A stretch of 64,000 bases of DNA from Euborellia annulipes (GCA_023213315.1 JAKCPI010002063.1:1-64000); one strand, 5' to 3'. Counted from the stretch's first letter, positions 52,896 through 64,000 are shown. Numbers and translations are program-made. The notes: generated by a model from the letters alone, not told the origin.

Positions 52896-54015
52896 TTTTT
52901 TAAATATAAATCGGTAAATACGATAGGAAGATCGGTGCACATGTACAAGCCATTAAATCTCCTGAAACCAACAATATTACTTATTTTTCATGGAAAATTC
53001 AGAATGAAATAATTAAATTGATTGGTGATGAAATAAAAAGAGAAATCATAAAAGAATTAAATAGAGCAAAATATTATTCGATTTCGTTTGACTGCACACC
53101 TGATTTATCACACAAGGAACAAATGACATAAATAATTAAATACGTAGAAATACCGGTAAGATTTCTAGGATTTATGGAATCTAAAGACAAAATTGGCTTG
53201 GAGCTGGCAACCAAAGTATTATCAAAAATTGAAAATGATGGATTAGACATAAACATCTGTAGGGCTCAATGTTATGATAATGGAGCAAATATGAAGGAAA
53301 GTATAAAGAAGTACAAGCGCGCATATTAGAAAAGAATGAGTTTGCTACATTTGTACCATGTTCTGCTCATTCTATTAACCTTGCTGGTGTATACGCTGTT
53401 AGGCGCTGTACCATGTATGACAACATTATTTGGTATTGAACAAAATTTGTTTGTTTTATTTTCTGGGTCAACTAATCGCTGAGATATAAAATTATATTAA
53501 TAAAACACCTAAAGATATCGCTGAAAGCTAGTAGTAATACAAGATGGTCATCAAAAAAACATGCAGTAAACTCCTTATTTAATGGATGTACTTCACGCAT
53601 TAAATGAAATAATCGGAGAAAAAAATAACCAGAAAGTGTATCAGCTGCAAGTATAATAGTTTTATAAAGAATATTGATTATGAATTTTTTTGCTGTTTAA
53701 CACTTTGGAATTCAATATTAGATAAGAAAGATAGTGTAATTGTTGCTTTACAACGCAAAGACATAGATGTCGCCACCGCAAAAAAACTATTGAGTGAACT
53801 AAAGGAACACGTAAAACTGAGAAATTCTCTTGGCGGTTTCATAAGCTATCGCAGCTCTGTGATGACTTTGAATTCCTTTCTGGAGAATCGATCATCAGCA
53901 TGACAGAATCAGATTTAGTTAAATATAGTTCAGATTTAGCTCTTAAATATCATTCTTGAATGTTTCAGAATTAGTGTCAGAAGTCTAAGTCAAGAGCACA
54001 TGCTATAAGCAATAA

Positions 54016-54258
54016 ATGAAAATAGGTATTAATAAATTATCATATTTGGAGATACTTAAAACATTTCATGATTTCAGATTAGTGGGAAGCTACCCAAACA
54101 TGGAAATAGCGTATAGAATTTTTTTAACGATTCCCGTAACCTCAGCATCATGTGAAATATCGTTCAGTAAATTGAAAATCGTAAAAAAATATTTACGATC
54201 TTCTATGAACCAAGAACGATTCTCAAATTTGGTACTTATTTCCATAGAAGAAAACTAA
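54016..54258 (+). pseudogene. hAT transposase C-terminal dimerisation domain
   Basis: MEIAYRIFLTIPVTSASCEI then SFSKLKIVKKYLRSSMNQER and LSNL-like FSNLVLISIEEN: the classic hAT C-terminal pattern (PVTSASCERSFSKLK..LRSSM). The Arg normally before SFS is Ile here. Ends with its own TAA. Confidence 0.9.
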
Positions 54259-54527
54259 ATTACAATGGCTTAATTTGACAAATTTCCTCACTTGAAAGCT
54301 AAAAAAGTTAAAATTATAAGTTTTAGTTGATTATATCTGAATTTATTCATTCTTTTTGTTATAACTAATCTAGCATGTGTATGTTTAATGTTGAATAAAT
54401 ATATAATAAAACATAATTTTTTTTTGGTAGGGGGTTTGGGTGCAAATTATAATTTGAGGAACCTAAGTTTGTTTTCCGCCTTGCGGGAAAACTTTTTTCT
54501 CAAGAGCATTTGACCTTTTTTTTTTGA

Positions 54528-54614
54528 CTCAGGCTTCGGCCGGCCGAAAGTTTTGGCTACTTTTTGGCCGAAACCGGGATTTTTGGCCGAAACCGAATAT
54601 TCGGTCCGTTCCTA
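54528..54614 (-). mobile_element. Truncated relative of the 42759-43161 hAT MITE
   Basis: CTTCGGCCGGCCGAAAGTTT, GGCCGAAACCGGGATTTTTG and the end CCGAATATTCGGTCCGTTCC TA match that element's left end in reverse. Confidence 0.75.
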
Positions 54615-54819
54615 ATTTTAAATGTTGACTGCTTAAAACAAAGTATGGTTATTTTTCAAAATTTCAATCTCGTACTGTACATGGTCAAAAGCTAAGGAAA
54701 TATCGCAAACATACGAACGAATATAATAAACCTATGTAGGTACTCAAACAATATTTTGAAATTCTAACAAATGTATAAAAATAATTTATATTTTTAATTA
54801 GTGTTATTCGTGAAAAAAA

Positions 54820-54890
54820 AAAAATTCTGTCGCGGTTGAATAGTGGCGGGCGCACACAAATCGGGGTTCGAAATCCCTGCAATAGATAAT
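54820..54890 (+). repeat. tRNA-like SINE relic
   Basis: GGTTGAATAGTGGCGGGCGC then CGGGGTTCGAAATCCCTGC (B box). No full cloverleaf. Confidence 0.4.
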
Positions 54891-54999
54891 TCTAAATAAA
54901 TACAAAATTTTATAAGAATTGGAAAATTTTATTTTTTTTTATTTATATTTTGTTACCATGGCAACCATTTCTCATATCTCTCAATTTTATGTCTTGTAG

Positions 55000-55060
55000 C
55001 CTAAGATGACAAAATAAAATTTCACCGAAACGTCTCAATTGGGAATTGGTGTTTTATTGG
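55000..55060 (+). repeat. Penelope-type end relic
   Basis: CCTAAGATGACAAAATAAAA then TTTCACCGAAACGTCTCAAT: CGAAACGTC intact, first core half mutated (CTAAGATGA). Confidence 0.35.
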
Positions 55061-55166
55061 TTGAAACTTTTTAACTGCATCCTCGTTGCTCCAACATTAA
55101 CATATCCACAGTCACAAACTCACCCACTATTTTTTTTTAACTAAAGCAAATTATTATAAGCCTATA

Positions 55167-55426
55167 TGGACCCTGTTATGCAATGGTGTGTCAAAGACCA
55201 AAAAATTCAAAATTGAGTTAAGCACGGAATATTGTTTCAAATGCTTTAATTAATAGAATAGTATTTTTTTTTTATGAAATATGTCCTAAAAAAATTTATA
55301 TTTAATGTTGCTTGCACAATTGACAAGAAAAATTATATATAATCCAATGAAAACAAAAAACTTTAATGTTGATTTTCTCAAAACTCGATGTTTGGTCTTT
55401 GACACACCATTGCATAACAGGGTCCA
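55167..55426. mobile_element. 260-bp TIR MITE flanked by TATA
   Basis: TGGACCCTGTTATGCAATGG, TGTGTCAAAGACCAAA at the left; exact inverse at the right (55390-55426). TATA at 55163-55166 and 55427-55430. Confidence 0.85.
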
Positions 55427-55429
55427 TAT

Positions 55430-56860
55430 ATATTTTTTTTTTTTTTTTGAAATTTCAAACCTGGCTAATGAAACTGGATTAATGGAAGCACTATCAAAAG
55501 AGAATCTAAATATTTTGACCTCCAAATGAAATATGATTTTCTCTCTCTTTAAGGAAAATAAATAATCTCAGAATTGAGTCCGTTCCGTCAACATTTTAAG
55601 TATTTTGGTTTCGAACTCTCACGTTTATTTTACACTTTTATTTACTCCTCTATCTCTATAATATGTGTAGGCAGTATCCAAGATAAATGTAAATAAATCA
55701 GAGTGGCTAAGTAAACATTCACAGAGGAATTTTTTTAAACTACCAGAAATATTCATTTTTTTTATTGAAAATGTTTTACATTTATATATAAATAATTTAT
55801 ATTAAATATGAATAATGTTAACTTTTAGATTAAAGTGGATGTGGATGGGAATCGACCCCACCCTGGATAAATATTTCATTAAGTATATAAAGGAATTTTT
55901 ATAAACCAATAATAAATATGACAAGAAGTTAGGAAAAATGTAAGAACAGGGTTGAAAAAGCACAAGGAACGGAAGAGGCGAATCCCACACCCGAAACGTG
56001 AAATAAAATAAAATGCGAAACTTATTAGAAATACGTTTTAAATTATTATTGGATTTGTAGACATTAAAAAAAGAAATACGTAACGGAGTATAAAAAAAAA
56101 AAAACAATTTTTTCAAACAATATCCTCTAACGTTTTTCGTAGTTAGAATATAAATCGAATAAAATAATCCAGTTAATCCGGACCCGAGAAAAGAGGATAT
56201 AACATTTTTTTTTTGTAATCCTATTGATTTCTGAGAAACAGGCAAATGGAATAAATAACTAACTTGAGATTTTTATAAAAAGAGATTAGAAATTTTAGGA
56301 AGAATTAGTTTTTTTTTTTTTTTTTTTTGTTAAATTCAAATAAGCTTGTAAGTTATTAAATTAGAAGGGTAAATAATCAAAAGTGAAACGAAGTAATTTG
56401 GTTCATGAAAAAGTTAAATATTTTTCTGCACAATTCCGTTCCCAGGAAAATGTTCCGGAATTAACATAATTCAGTTTTACTTATAGAAATAAATTTTTCT
56501 TTTTAAAGGGTAATATTTTTTATACTTTTCATTGGAAGGATAATCTCTTTTATTTTTTCTTTATCAAATAATTTTATTTTTGAATATAACATATATAATT
56601 ATATTAATCTTTTTTATATTGTTAATATTTCCTAAAGCTCATATGAGATATTACTATCATAATCAATAATTTATTATCTTTTCTATTCATATTTATGTTC
56701 AACTATTTTGCTTTTAAATATTACTATAAAAGATCTTGCGATATGATCAGTACTAATGATATCAATATTACCAATACTATTAAATTTATCAATATTATAT
56801 TATATAACATATATCAATGTTATTATTGCTATTCAATAGAATAACTTATGTTATATGCAT
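55430..56860. other. AT-rich stretch, B-box-like relic only
   Basis: Minus strand at 55840-55868: GGGTGGGGTCGATTCCCATC (B-box-like). The minus-strand frame over 55802-56245 is lysine/phenylalanine-rich low complexity and not supported as a gene. Confidence 0.45.
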
Positions 56861-56869
56861 AAATGGCCA

Positions 56870-57180
56870 AATTAAAAACTTGTCATGTTAATTATGATGA
56901 ATTTAAACATTTCTTTGAAAATGAAAATTATCAAATTATTTATGTTTCCGAATCAAGGTTGAAACCAAAAATTTCGTAATGATGAAGGTAGACAGGGTGG
57001 CTGTCTATATTAAATCAAATGTACAGTGTTTGAACATCCCGTTTTTAAAAATTGTCGCCTATCTTTTGGGGGAATTATTTCTAGAGTGAGTAGCAATAAT
57101 GGAAGATATATCTGTGTCTAGATCCCCAACTGCCTTCGTCTTTAAAGTTCCCAGAAGCACGTGAACGTTTTTGTGTTGTG
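56870..57180 (+). pseudogene. LINE endonuclease (EEP) fragment
   Basis: DEFKHFFENENYQIIYVSES then RLKPKI, and further on GGCLYIKSNVQCLN: the IICVSETWL and GGVAIYIK motifs of Jockey/CR1-type apurinic-like endonucleases. The active-site Glu remains, but the next exons are broken. Confidence 0.65.
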
Positions 57181-57480
57181 ACTGAAAATTTTTGCATAAT
57201 ATATTTTATGCTTTTTTAGTACTTAGTTTACATGAAATTGTTCATTTGTCTACATACATTGTCTACGCGCAGACAATTCGCCCAAAGCTGACTTTGAGTG
57301 ATTCGAATCTTAAAACAGCACAATGTATTATATAATAGCGAAAGAAGTTTAAAATATTGTATAACATTGTTATAAATAAATTTCACGCATTTCTTTTGAT
57401 ATTTTTTAAATCACATATCATTATTATTTCATTAAAACAAATTATCTTCAATTTCAACTTGAAATTTGGAATATCTAAGA

Positions 57481-58000
57481 CAGTGTTTTCCAAACTGGGA
57501 GGCGCGAATATTCTTGAGCAATCGAAATATCATTGTAGAAAAAGAGCGGGATTTGATAATAGACAAGCACAATTCTTTTTTTTTTCCCTAAGTTTTTAAT
57601 TTTTAGCAATAAAAATATGTGTTTGTATTAGAGCCCTGCACGGGCCGATTTTTTTTGGCCCGTACCGGCCCGTGTCCGCATTTTTTTTGACTTCCCGCCC
57701 GTACCCGGCCCGTAATTTTTTACCATTTTTCAGGCCCGCCCGGAATTTTTTCAAACCCGCCCATACCCGCCCGAGATTTAGTGAATGAATGAACGAATGT
57801 CTAGCAATTTTTACATAAAATTTAATTTGCATACCCGCCCGCCCGAGCCCGTTTATTTAAACTTGCTACCCGCCCGTAATTTTTTCATGGTCTCAAAAGC
57901 CCACCCGGCCCGGCCCGCGGGCTCTAGTTTGTATTATTTTACAAAATGAGTGGGGGGAGGCGTTATTCGAATATTTTTAAAGGAGGCGTGGAAACCATTG
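57481..58000. mobile_element. hAT MITE with perfect 8-bp TSD ATCTAAGA
   Basis: ATCTAAGA at 57473-57480 and 58001-58008. Ends CAGTGTTTTCCAAACTGGGA and, inverted, GGAGGCGTGGAAACCATTG. It contains the separate element at 57629-57926, so its own length is about 222 bp. Confidence 0.9.
57629..57926. mobile_element. Nested 298-bp hAT MITE with perfect 8-bp TSD GTTTGTAT
   Basis: GTTTGTAT at 57621-57628 and 57927-57934. Ends TAGAGCCCTGCACGGGCC and, inverted, GGCCCGCGGGCTCTA; many CCCGCCCG motifs inside. Inserted into the older MITE around it. Confidence 0.92.
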
Positions 58001-58009
58001 ATCTAAGAT

Positions 58010-58755
58010 AACTTGTTAACTGTTTGAATATATCACGTTTTATGACGGAGGATGGGAAATACTTTAATTATATTAATTAAAATTTAATTAATTAATTAAT
58101 ATAAAAATTAGAAGAAGAAAAAATGACGATTAAAATTTTTTTTATTCACAAAAAACAAGTGAGAAAATAAACTAGAGGATTTTAATAATTTCTATAATAC
58201 GTATATAGAAATTCAACGCCTTTGGTTAACATGTTATTATGTTAATAATTTCGGTATTCACCTTTTAAAATAAATAAGACGTAGTAAAAATTGAGGACCA
58301 AATTCGCCACCATTGAGAGAAGAGACATCATCTGATCAAAAAAGATCGTTGGCAACGAAATCAGTGAGGCGCGATCGATCAATATGTCGGTCACGCTTTG
58401 GGTTAGAAACACTGGAATTAATAATGTTTAATTGCCCGAAAATATGAAGGCTGTTTATTCCCCTGTAAGGAATATTCTTTCATAAAAAAGAGCAGCTTAA
58501 CAACACACCCCCGCCTTCCACCCCCATTCACTCCATTCATAAACTAACCTTTCAGCATATAGGAGCTTCTAGTTGAAAAAGTTTATTAAAATTTTAAAAA
58601 TACATATTATACATACTTATCAATATAGTGAAAAATCTTTCAATCATTTTAATTATGAGAACTATATTAATATGAGAGAAAATTCTTGATCTGAACTTAT
58701 TTTTAGATATAAATTTCCTTATAACTATCATAAGTAGAGTATGTTCATGAAGATG
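58010..58755. other. No feature recognised
   Basis: AT-rich with ATTAATTAATTAAT repeats. Confidence 0.5.
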
Positions 58756-58763
58756 TTCATGCC

Positions 58764-58815
58764 AAGGGCGGATACAGGGGGGGGTAAAGGGGTTAATTAC
58801 CCCCCCCCCCCCCTG
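58764..58815 (+). repeat. hAT-like G/C-run end
   Basis: CAAGGGCGGATACAGGGGGG, then a GGGGTAATTACCCC hairpin and a C-run. Inverse of the 10800-10846 end. Confidence 0.4.
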
Positions 58816-58909
58816 GGAGAATGTTTAATGCTTCGTGAGAGTCTATTAGATAAATTTGTGCCGCAACAACAATGACAGCTTTGTGCTTAATTAAATTATA
58901 AGCCCACAA

Positions 58910-58952
58910 GGACTGAGGATGGACAAATAAAAATGTTGTTCGAAACGTCTCC
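58910..58952 (+). ncRNA. Hammerhead-like motif (Penelope-type), plus strand
   Basis: GGA, CTGAGGA (58913), T, GGACAA..TTGTTC stem II (one G-U), GAAA (58942), ACGT, C, TCC. Stem I is only 3 pairs. The core agrees with CUGANGA/GAAA except for the extra U. Confidence 0.45.
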
Positions 58953-59039
58953 ATTTCGGTATTTGGCATCCAAAAGCTCTCTTTATTTGCTGCACCCGTA
59001 CTTGCTCTCTTCCATCCCATAACATCAACATCAACTTCT

Positions 59040-60360
59040 CTTCAGTTTATTTTATATTATCTAGCCCTGAGCCACAGATCAAGGGCCCACTGAGCAGGAG
59101 ACTCGCTCAAGAAACGACCGTTGATCACCACGAAAGAAATGCTCTCTATGTAGTCAGGGAGTTCCATGTCGCCACCTATAATTATAAGAGAATCGGGAAA
59201 CCTTTCAGTGATATTTTTCAGGGTTGTGTCTAATGAATCCCAGACATACTTTTAGTCTAAAATGGTTTGAACTAGACTATTCCCACTATCATTCCTCTAG
59301 GTGAATGGTTTTCCATGTGTACAAATAATCAGTTTTCGTTTTTTTTCAAGTATTTGAGATCTATAATTATCCCTGACAAGAACAGCTAGTCCACTACTAT
59401 CCCGTCAACTAGTTTTGTTCTTGTTGCCAGGCTCGAGTACACTGTATAATCACAGAAGTGAGGTGGTGATCTCATATCGCTCAGACACCAAGTTTCAGCC
59501 AAACAAACAACCAAGGATTCTTTAAGCTGAGGGCGATGCAGTCGGATGCGGCAGCTCTCCCTTCCTCCTCCTTAAGCACTTTGATTTTCCCCGTTTTTTG
59601 AAGATAGAAAGAGCTTGTAACTCTGCAGATTGAAGTTGCCAAGATTGTTCTACATTTCGTACAAAACTCAAGATATCTTTAATTTATCCCTGACTACAGT
59701 GGCTCTATTACCTTTATCTCTCTCATCTTTTACATTTCTAAAAAGTTTTGTTCTCCTTTCCCTCATTTTCGGGGAGAAATCCTAATCAATATAAATATTT
59801 GTTAATTTGTTCCTTTTAATCCTCTTCGTGCTTCAATAATTCTCCGCTTTTCTTTAATATTTGGAAATCTTGCTAAAATCAGTCTTGGTCGATCCCCACT
59901 AGATTTTCCTATTCTTTTAGCCTCTTAAATTACAGATGATTCAATTTTTAAATGTTTTTCGAAAATTTCTCCCAACTGGTCTCTGGTCTGAACCGTGCTC
60001 TCACTCAACCTCTTCTGGATCCCCTTTACTATTATGTTTGATTTTCTCTCTCTATCCTCCCTCATATTAATAGTAGGTCTCATCGCCTCCATATCTTTTC
60101 TCATTTACAGCATTTCAGTCCTGAGCAACTCCCTCGCCTCGCCTGATCCTCCCTCTCCTGGGTGATTGTTGAAATAATGCCATCCAATTCCTAGAACATC
60201 TCTCCCCGCTCATTAGAATTGTCATCCTTTATTTTCTCTCTTGATCTCTTGGAAGAATGCCGAACATCGTCCGGGTTTGAAGTGTCAGACAGTCTCTGAT
60301 TCTTCTTAGCACTCTTCTATCTTCGCCCTAATCCCGCGGTGCAGGGTCGGCGGAGGGGAT
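59040..60360 (-). pseudogene. LINE fossil: ORF1 followed by endonuclease start
   Basis: Minus strand from 60070 down: REDRERKSNIIVKGIQKRLS, then RPRLILARFPNIKEKRRIIE and ARR, the RNA-binding core of LINE ORF1 proteins. From 59560 down: LKLGV/LAETWCLSDMRSPPHF and later endonuclease-like pieces (ICTHG, RGDQR). Stops and frameshifts throughout. Truncated before the reverse transcriptase. Confidence 0.65.
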
Positions 60361-61190
60361 GGGGGTTTTCGCGACCGTGAAGAAATAGAACAGGCCGGCC
60401 CGTCGCACGGTCTGACGCCTGTTGAAAATATAGAAGAGAAGAGACTGACATGCAAAGAACAGAAGTACTGCCAGTCCCAGCTAGGGCAGCTCGTGGTCGC
60501 CATCCACGTACCCACAAGTTGTGGGCCCCTGAGCAATGATTCTTCTTAGCACTAATTAATTTAAAAATATCACCACTATCTTCTGCCTTCTTGGGCTCTC
60601 CGCCCAACGGGCGGTCATCCACAGCCCCTCCTTCCGTGGGCATTATTAATAATTTATGATTAAGGTTTTGAAATATTAAATCTAAATTATATCCGCCCCA
60701 AATCAGCAGCAAACAAGTTAACAAACAATTCAACAATATATATGGTCTGAATAAATTGTTATATACAACAGAGGATCAATAATAATGAAGAAGAATGACG
60801 AGAGACAAATCAGGGAAGCAAACAAAAAATACAAAGTAAATAACTAAAGTCGCACCACGGCAATCAAGACTCCGGCAGCCCTCCCACAAACGGCACCTCC
60901 CGCAGTATTCGGATGGAAACCAAAAACCAGTGACGCAGTGGAGCGCCCCGCGCCCTTAACTTCGGCAACCAGGCGATCAAGTAAGCCGATGGCGCCGACG
61001 TCAAAGCAACTACCGGAAGTTCCCAACGCCTGAAGTCACAGCAACCATTCCAGCACGCGCCGTCGCAGCGTCGCGACTGATATTGGGCGACGCGTTTCAT
61101 GATATCAGTCAGCGAAGAGTTGAACCCGAGCGCCCCGAACCTCCGCAGCCCGCACAGCAATTTTCAAAGCCTCTATGCTCAGCAGTCCAG
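60300..61190 (-). other. GC-rich segment upstream of the LINE ORF1
   Basis: About half GC, with minus-strand open frames of 139 (60317-60736) and 98 codons (60864-61160) that match no family I know. Position and strand suggest 5' region or ORF1 N-terminus of the same LINE. The frames themselves may not be real. Confidence 0.4.
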
Positions 61191-61439
61191 AAAAGCATGC
61201 GCAATCTCAAAGGAGTTTTAGTTGATCGTTGACCTTTTATGTTATAGACATATTAATTATTTCTTATTTTCCTCTTTTCAAGTATATGTATATATTATTA
61301 ATATTAATATATAAATTTATATAGCTCAAGTCTGAATTATCACATAGAGGTCTATAAATGGTCTCCTTTCTATTTCTTCTCTTTATTCTTCTTTTCTAAG
61401 TTCGAAAATATTTTTTATAGTTAATCCTTTACTATTCAC

Positions 61440-62015
61440 TCAATTTTTAGTTGACCAGTTTTTTCATGCAGGTATCTTGAAAAGCCTTTTTGACCGGTAC
61501 AGGCAAAGGGCGCCGAGTAAACGAGCCCGACTTCACACTCAAGTAGATTATTCCTTGATGTGTCGATAGGTATAAATTAGAGGCCGAAACATCCAAAGAA
61601 TCCAATTCAAATCGTACAATAAACGAGGAGCCAAAACACAGGTCAAAATCCAGAAGAAATACGGAATTGGAGAGTCCTTGTGCGATTTCCTTTATTCTTA
61701 CCTATCACGAATGAAGCAATATGTCCTAGATAAAATTGAATTTTCTTGCTTACTCGGTAGTTCCTCGGGGATCTAAATTGGGGTCCCTTCACTTCACTAT
61801 TTATATAAACGATATAGCCTAGCTATTGAGATTAATTATTGTAAATTTCTATTATATGCTGATGTTTTAAAGAAATTTACTAAAGTAATTGATGTCAATG
61901 ACTGTCTAAGGTTACAGAACTCTTTAAACGCTATTCACTCTTAGGGTGTAAAAAACCTATTGCCATTAAATATATAATGTACTTTCACAAGGAAAAATAC
62001 TTCTGTAATCTTCAG
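61440..62015 (+). pseudogene. LINE reverse transcriptase fragment (Jockey/CR1 type)
   Basis: QFFHAGILKSLFDRYRQRAP, then FLYSYLSRMKQYV, LGSSSGI, CKFLLYADVLKKFTKVIDVN and DCLRLQNSLNAIHS. YADV stands where the catalytic YADD motif is expected, so the active site is lost. Frameshifts are present. It breaks off into a G-run (62029). Confidence 0.8.
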
Positions 62016-62075
62016 TGATGGAGCTACGGGGGGGGGGGGGGGGGCTAGTGGGGGGCAAGTGCCCCCCCCCCCCAT
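62005..62075 (+). repeat. G/C-run hAT-like segment
   Basis: CAGTGATGGAGCTACGGGGG, a 17-G run, GGGGGGCAAGTGCCCCCC hairpin. Resembles CAGTGGCGGAGCTACGGGG ends. Confidence 0.45.
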
Positions 62076-62371
62076 TCCAATCAGCTCGAAACCAAAGTCA
62101 CGGGATGATGTATATAAATTTATTTTTTTTAAACAATAAATTATTTAAAAATAAAAATATTTTCTGTCAAATTAAAAAAAAAAATTGAAAATTTTTTTTT
62201 TTCACTTCCCTACTACTGGACCACAGTACCCCACTCGCTTATTTGAATTTGATAGATCTTTAAATTTCCATCTACAAACGAAAAGCCGCTCAAATTTCTC
62301 TGGGGCTGAGGCGCGATGTGGGATTATAGACTGAAATTTAGCGATCTATAAAATTTAAATAAAACGAGTGC

Positions 62372-62452
62372 GGTACTGTAGTAGAGTAATAGGGCTCAGT
62401 ATGTTGAGTACATATCCGCAGATTCGTGGTGCGACTCCCGGGCGTACCCACC
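62372..62452 (+). mobile_element. tRNA-like SINE head
   Basis: CGGTACTGTAGTAGAGTAAT (A box) and GGTGCGACTCCCGGG (B box); terminal GGTAC/GTACC pairing possible. No anticodon arm. Confidence 0.45.
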
Positions 62453-62759
62453 GTTTTCCCTTATTTAATTTAATAAAATATTTGGTTATATGTTTATCTG
62501 ATAAATAGAGCTTGTATGATTAATGGTTTAATATTAATCATCCGTTATGGAGAAATTCAATAGAAATGTATTATGATATCATAATATGTGAGAAAATTAA
62601 ACTTGCTTTAATCAAAACAATCAATCTTGACAAGTCTAACAATAGTTGAATTGAACCAAAACTCGACAATTAGTATTTATATAAATATATATGAGAGAGA
62701 GGACAAATCGCTGATATTTATTTAAGGACAAAAAAAAAATAGAGAAGGAATATTTATTT

Positions 62760-62860
62760 ATTTTAAGGTCTTTTTCGGCATCTAAGGCCATTTTAGAGCG
62801 TCATTAATTTGAATTAATATACTAGCTACATTTTTTTTAGCCATCCTATCGAAAAAATAT
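62760..62860 (-). mobile_element. SINE core fragment
   Basis: GGTCTTTTTCGGCATCTAAG then GCCATTTTAGAG: third copy of the conserved SINE block seen at 8897 and 43515. Confidence 0.5.
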
Positions 62861-63064
62861 ACCCCAATATAAATCCCAGTGCCTGGGCTATTTCTTGTGT
62901 CCTCTAGGTGTCAAGGGGCACCTGGAACGGAAGGTGGGGTGCGAGCGTCGCTTTTACTCTTCGCCCCCCCCCCACTTTGTAGCCATTATTTCTTTTTCTT
63001 TTCTTAAACATAAAACTAAAAGTACCATTTCATGAACTTTATAGAACAGGTCTGTCCAACATGA

Positions 63065-63155
63065 GGGCTTTTTTGGACCTCAAAACGTGTATTTTCTTCA
63101 AAATGACATCGAAATTTTGACATGAATTCCAAAACTTTCTTCAATAGAAAGTAAA
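63065..63155 (-). repeat. R1 family fragment
   Basis: TTTTTTGGACCTCAAAACGT, TTCAAAATGACATCGAAATT, TTGACATGAATT ending in AGAAAGTAAAAA. Confidence 0.6.
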
Positions 63156-63159
63156 AATT

Positions 63160-64000
63160 AGTCCCTCCCCTCTGGATTAGGGTGAGATGATACTGTATCA
63201 TTCTGATACTTTGTGTCAGGTACGAAAAAGTATCAGGAACACAAAACGGGTACACTACTTGTGTATCATACTAGGAACTCGTTTGTTGAAGTTAAACAAG
63301 TTCTTATTGATATCTTCACAATGATACAATTTTAATACTGATACCTCTTATCAACTCTAGTTTCACTCTGGTACAAATATCCATGACATTCGTGTCAGAT
63401 ACTTGTATCAATGTGAAGCTAGCGCTACTAAATTTTGTATCTGGTTCAAAAGTATCAGGTACGGAAGAGTACCTGTATCAACTAGTAACTGATAGAGCAA
63501 AATCGAGTACCGACCCATCCATCCCTACTCTGGATCCGCTCTTCGCAACAATTCCTTACATTTAAATTGAACTTTCTCTACGGTTTCACTTCAAAAAAAA
63601 GATATTACTACACACTCAAGCTCACAACTAATGCCAAGTTATCCGAGCAATGACTCATTTTCCACTTAGCCCCATCAAGTCTATTTATCAGTGCGAAATT
63701 GCTCTTTTTCAAAAAATCAAGACACAGACAAAGTGTAAGGAATATTTATTTCTAATTTTGAAATTCAAAAATCATTTATTATTTATTTACAATATATAAA
63801 TAATAAAAAATGTAAATCTATTTAAATATCAAATTTTATTTTAAAAAATAGAGTATCAATAAATGATTGATAAAGTGATTAGGCTTAATTATTAAAAAAA
63901 AAAAAAAAAAAATAATCATATGAGATTTCAAGAGACGATGATGATAAGTATAAAATAAATTAAATCTAATCATTCATCTTCATGTCAACTTCAAAATTAT
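63160..64000. other. Unassigned; many dispersed GTATCA words
   Basis: GTATCA/TGATAC words occur about 15 times between 63190 and 63485 (ACTGTATCATTCTGATACTT, AAAAGTATCAGGAACAC). Such a cluster of short inverted words resembles a hAT subterminal region. The rest is AT-rich. Confidence 0.4.

Larger units (their letters stand above)
51710..54483 (+). mobile_element. 2.8-kb hAT transposon fossil (ZMYM1-like transposase)
   Basis: Left end CAGTGGCGGATTTTACATTT is a typical hAT start; the right end TTTTCCGCCTTG is a decayed inverse. The transposase is broken: FCDPATCPRP and KLLVEHGQKQ (TTF-type zinc-finger region, about 52145-52230), NNLALRDSSNTIGSSNEGI (52660-52895), then AKYYSISFDCTPDLSHKEQM (about 53070), CYDNGANMKESIK, CSAHSINL-like PCSAHSINLAG, and the dimerisation domain at 54016-54258. 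Many stops separate them. The 8 bp target duplication can no longer be recognised. Confidence 0.85.

Noticed and set aside
52577..52948. 123-codon minus-strand ORF across the triplicated segment
   Set aside because: Pure antisense shadow of the 81 bp repeats; the plus frame matches hAT transposase.
55802..56245. 147-codon minus-strand ORF
   Set aside because: Low-complexity Lys/Phe/Tyr-rich translation of AT-rich DNA without a domain or splice context.

Overview
The window is nuclear DNA from an intron-rich, AT-rich animal genome, most likely an arthropod. Only two protein-coding genes can be named with confidence. One is a multi-exon sn-1-specific diacylglycerol lipase (DAGL alpha / Drosophila inaE type) on the minus strand, 18189-40425. 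The other is the first coding exon of an ASH1-type trithorax-group histone methyltransferase on the plus strand, 46627 to about 47421. The species cannot be named from the sequence alone.

Layout. 1-12 kb: AT-rich DNA with dispersed repeats, a GC-rich tandem array, a 1.4 kb terminal-inverted-repeat element and a 211 bp perfect foldback nested inside a duplicated exon-like block. 12.1-12.4 kb: two well-spliced small exons (plus) of an unrecognised gene. 12.4-18.1 kb: no recognisable gene, but a PIF/Harbinger-type MITE and a MULE-like MITE that ends 67 bp past the lipase stop codon. 18.2-40.4 kb: the lipase. Thirteen coding exons join in frame into 855 codons with the whole catalytic triad; only the N-terminal exon is missing. 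Its introns hold inverted repeats, TIR elements, fossil LINE pieces and several motifs resembling the hammerhead-type ribozyme of Penelope-like elements. 40.4-46.4 kb: more ribozyme-like motifs, tRNA-derived SINEs and a hAT nested in a pogo/Tigger-type sequence. 46.4-47.4 kb: GC-richer ash1 promoter with a YY1/Pho-type site, then the ash1 exon. 47.4-64 kb: only mobile-element fossils, namely Tc1, pogo, a 2.8 kb hAT with an in-frame triplicated 81 bp segment, nested hAT MITEs with perfect 8 bp target duplications, and LINE endonuclease, ORF1 and reverse-transcriptase pieces. The SET, bromo, PHD and BAH exons of ash1 are not in the window, so its next intron probably exceeds 16 kb or the gene continues past the edge.

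Function. The lipase makes 2-arachidonoylglycerol-type monoacylglycerols at the membrane; ASH1 is a chromatin activator. They are divergently arranged but need not cooperate. The most unusual signal is the set of hammerhead-like motifs, several in sense orientation within the lipase transcription unit. One lies 167 bp upstream of the exon that carries the catalytic serine, in a foldback flanked by a 14 bp direct repeat.
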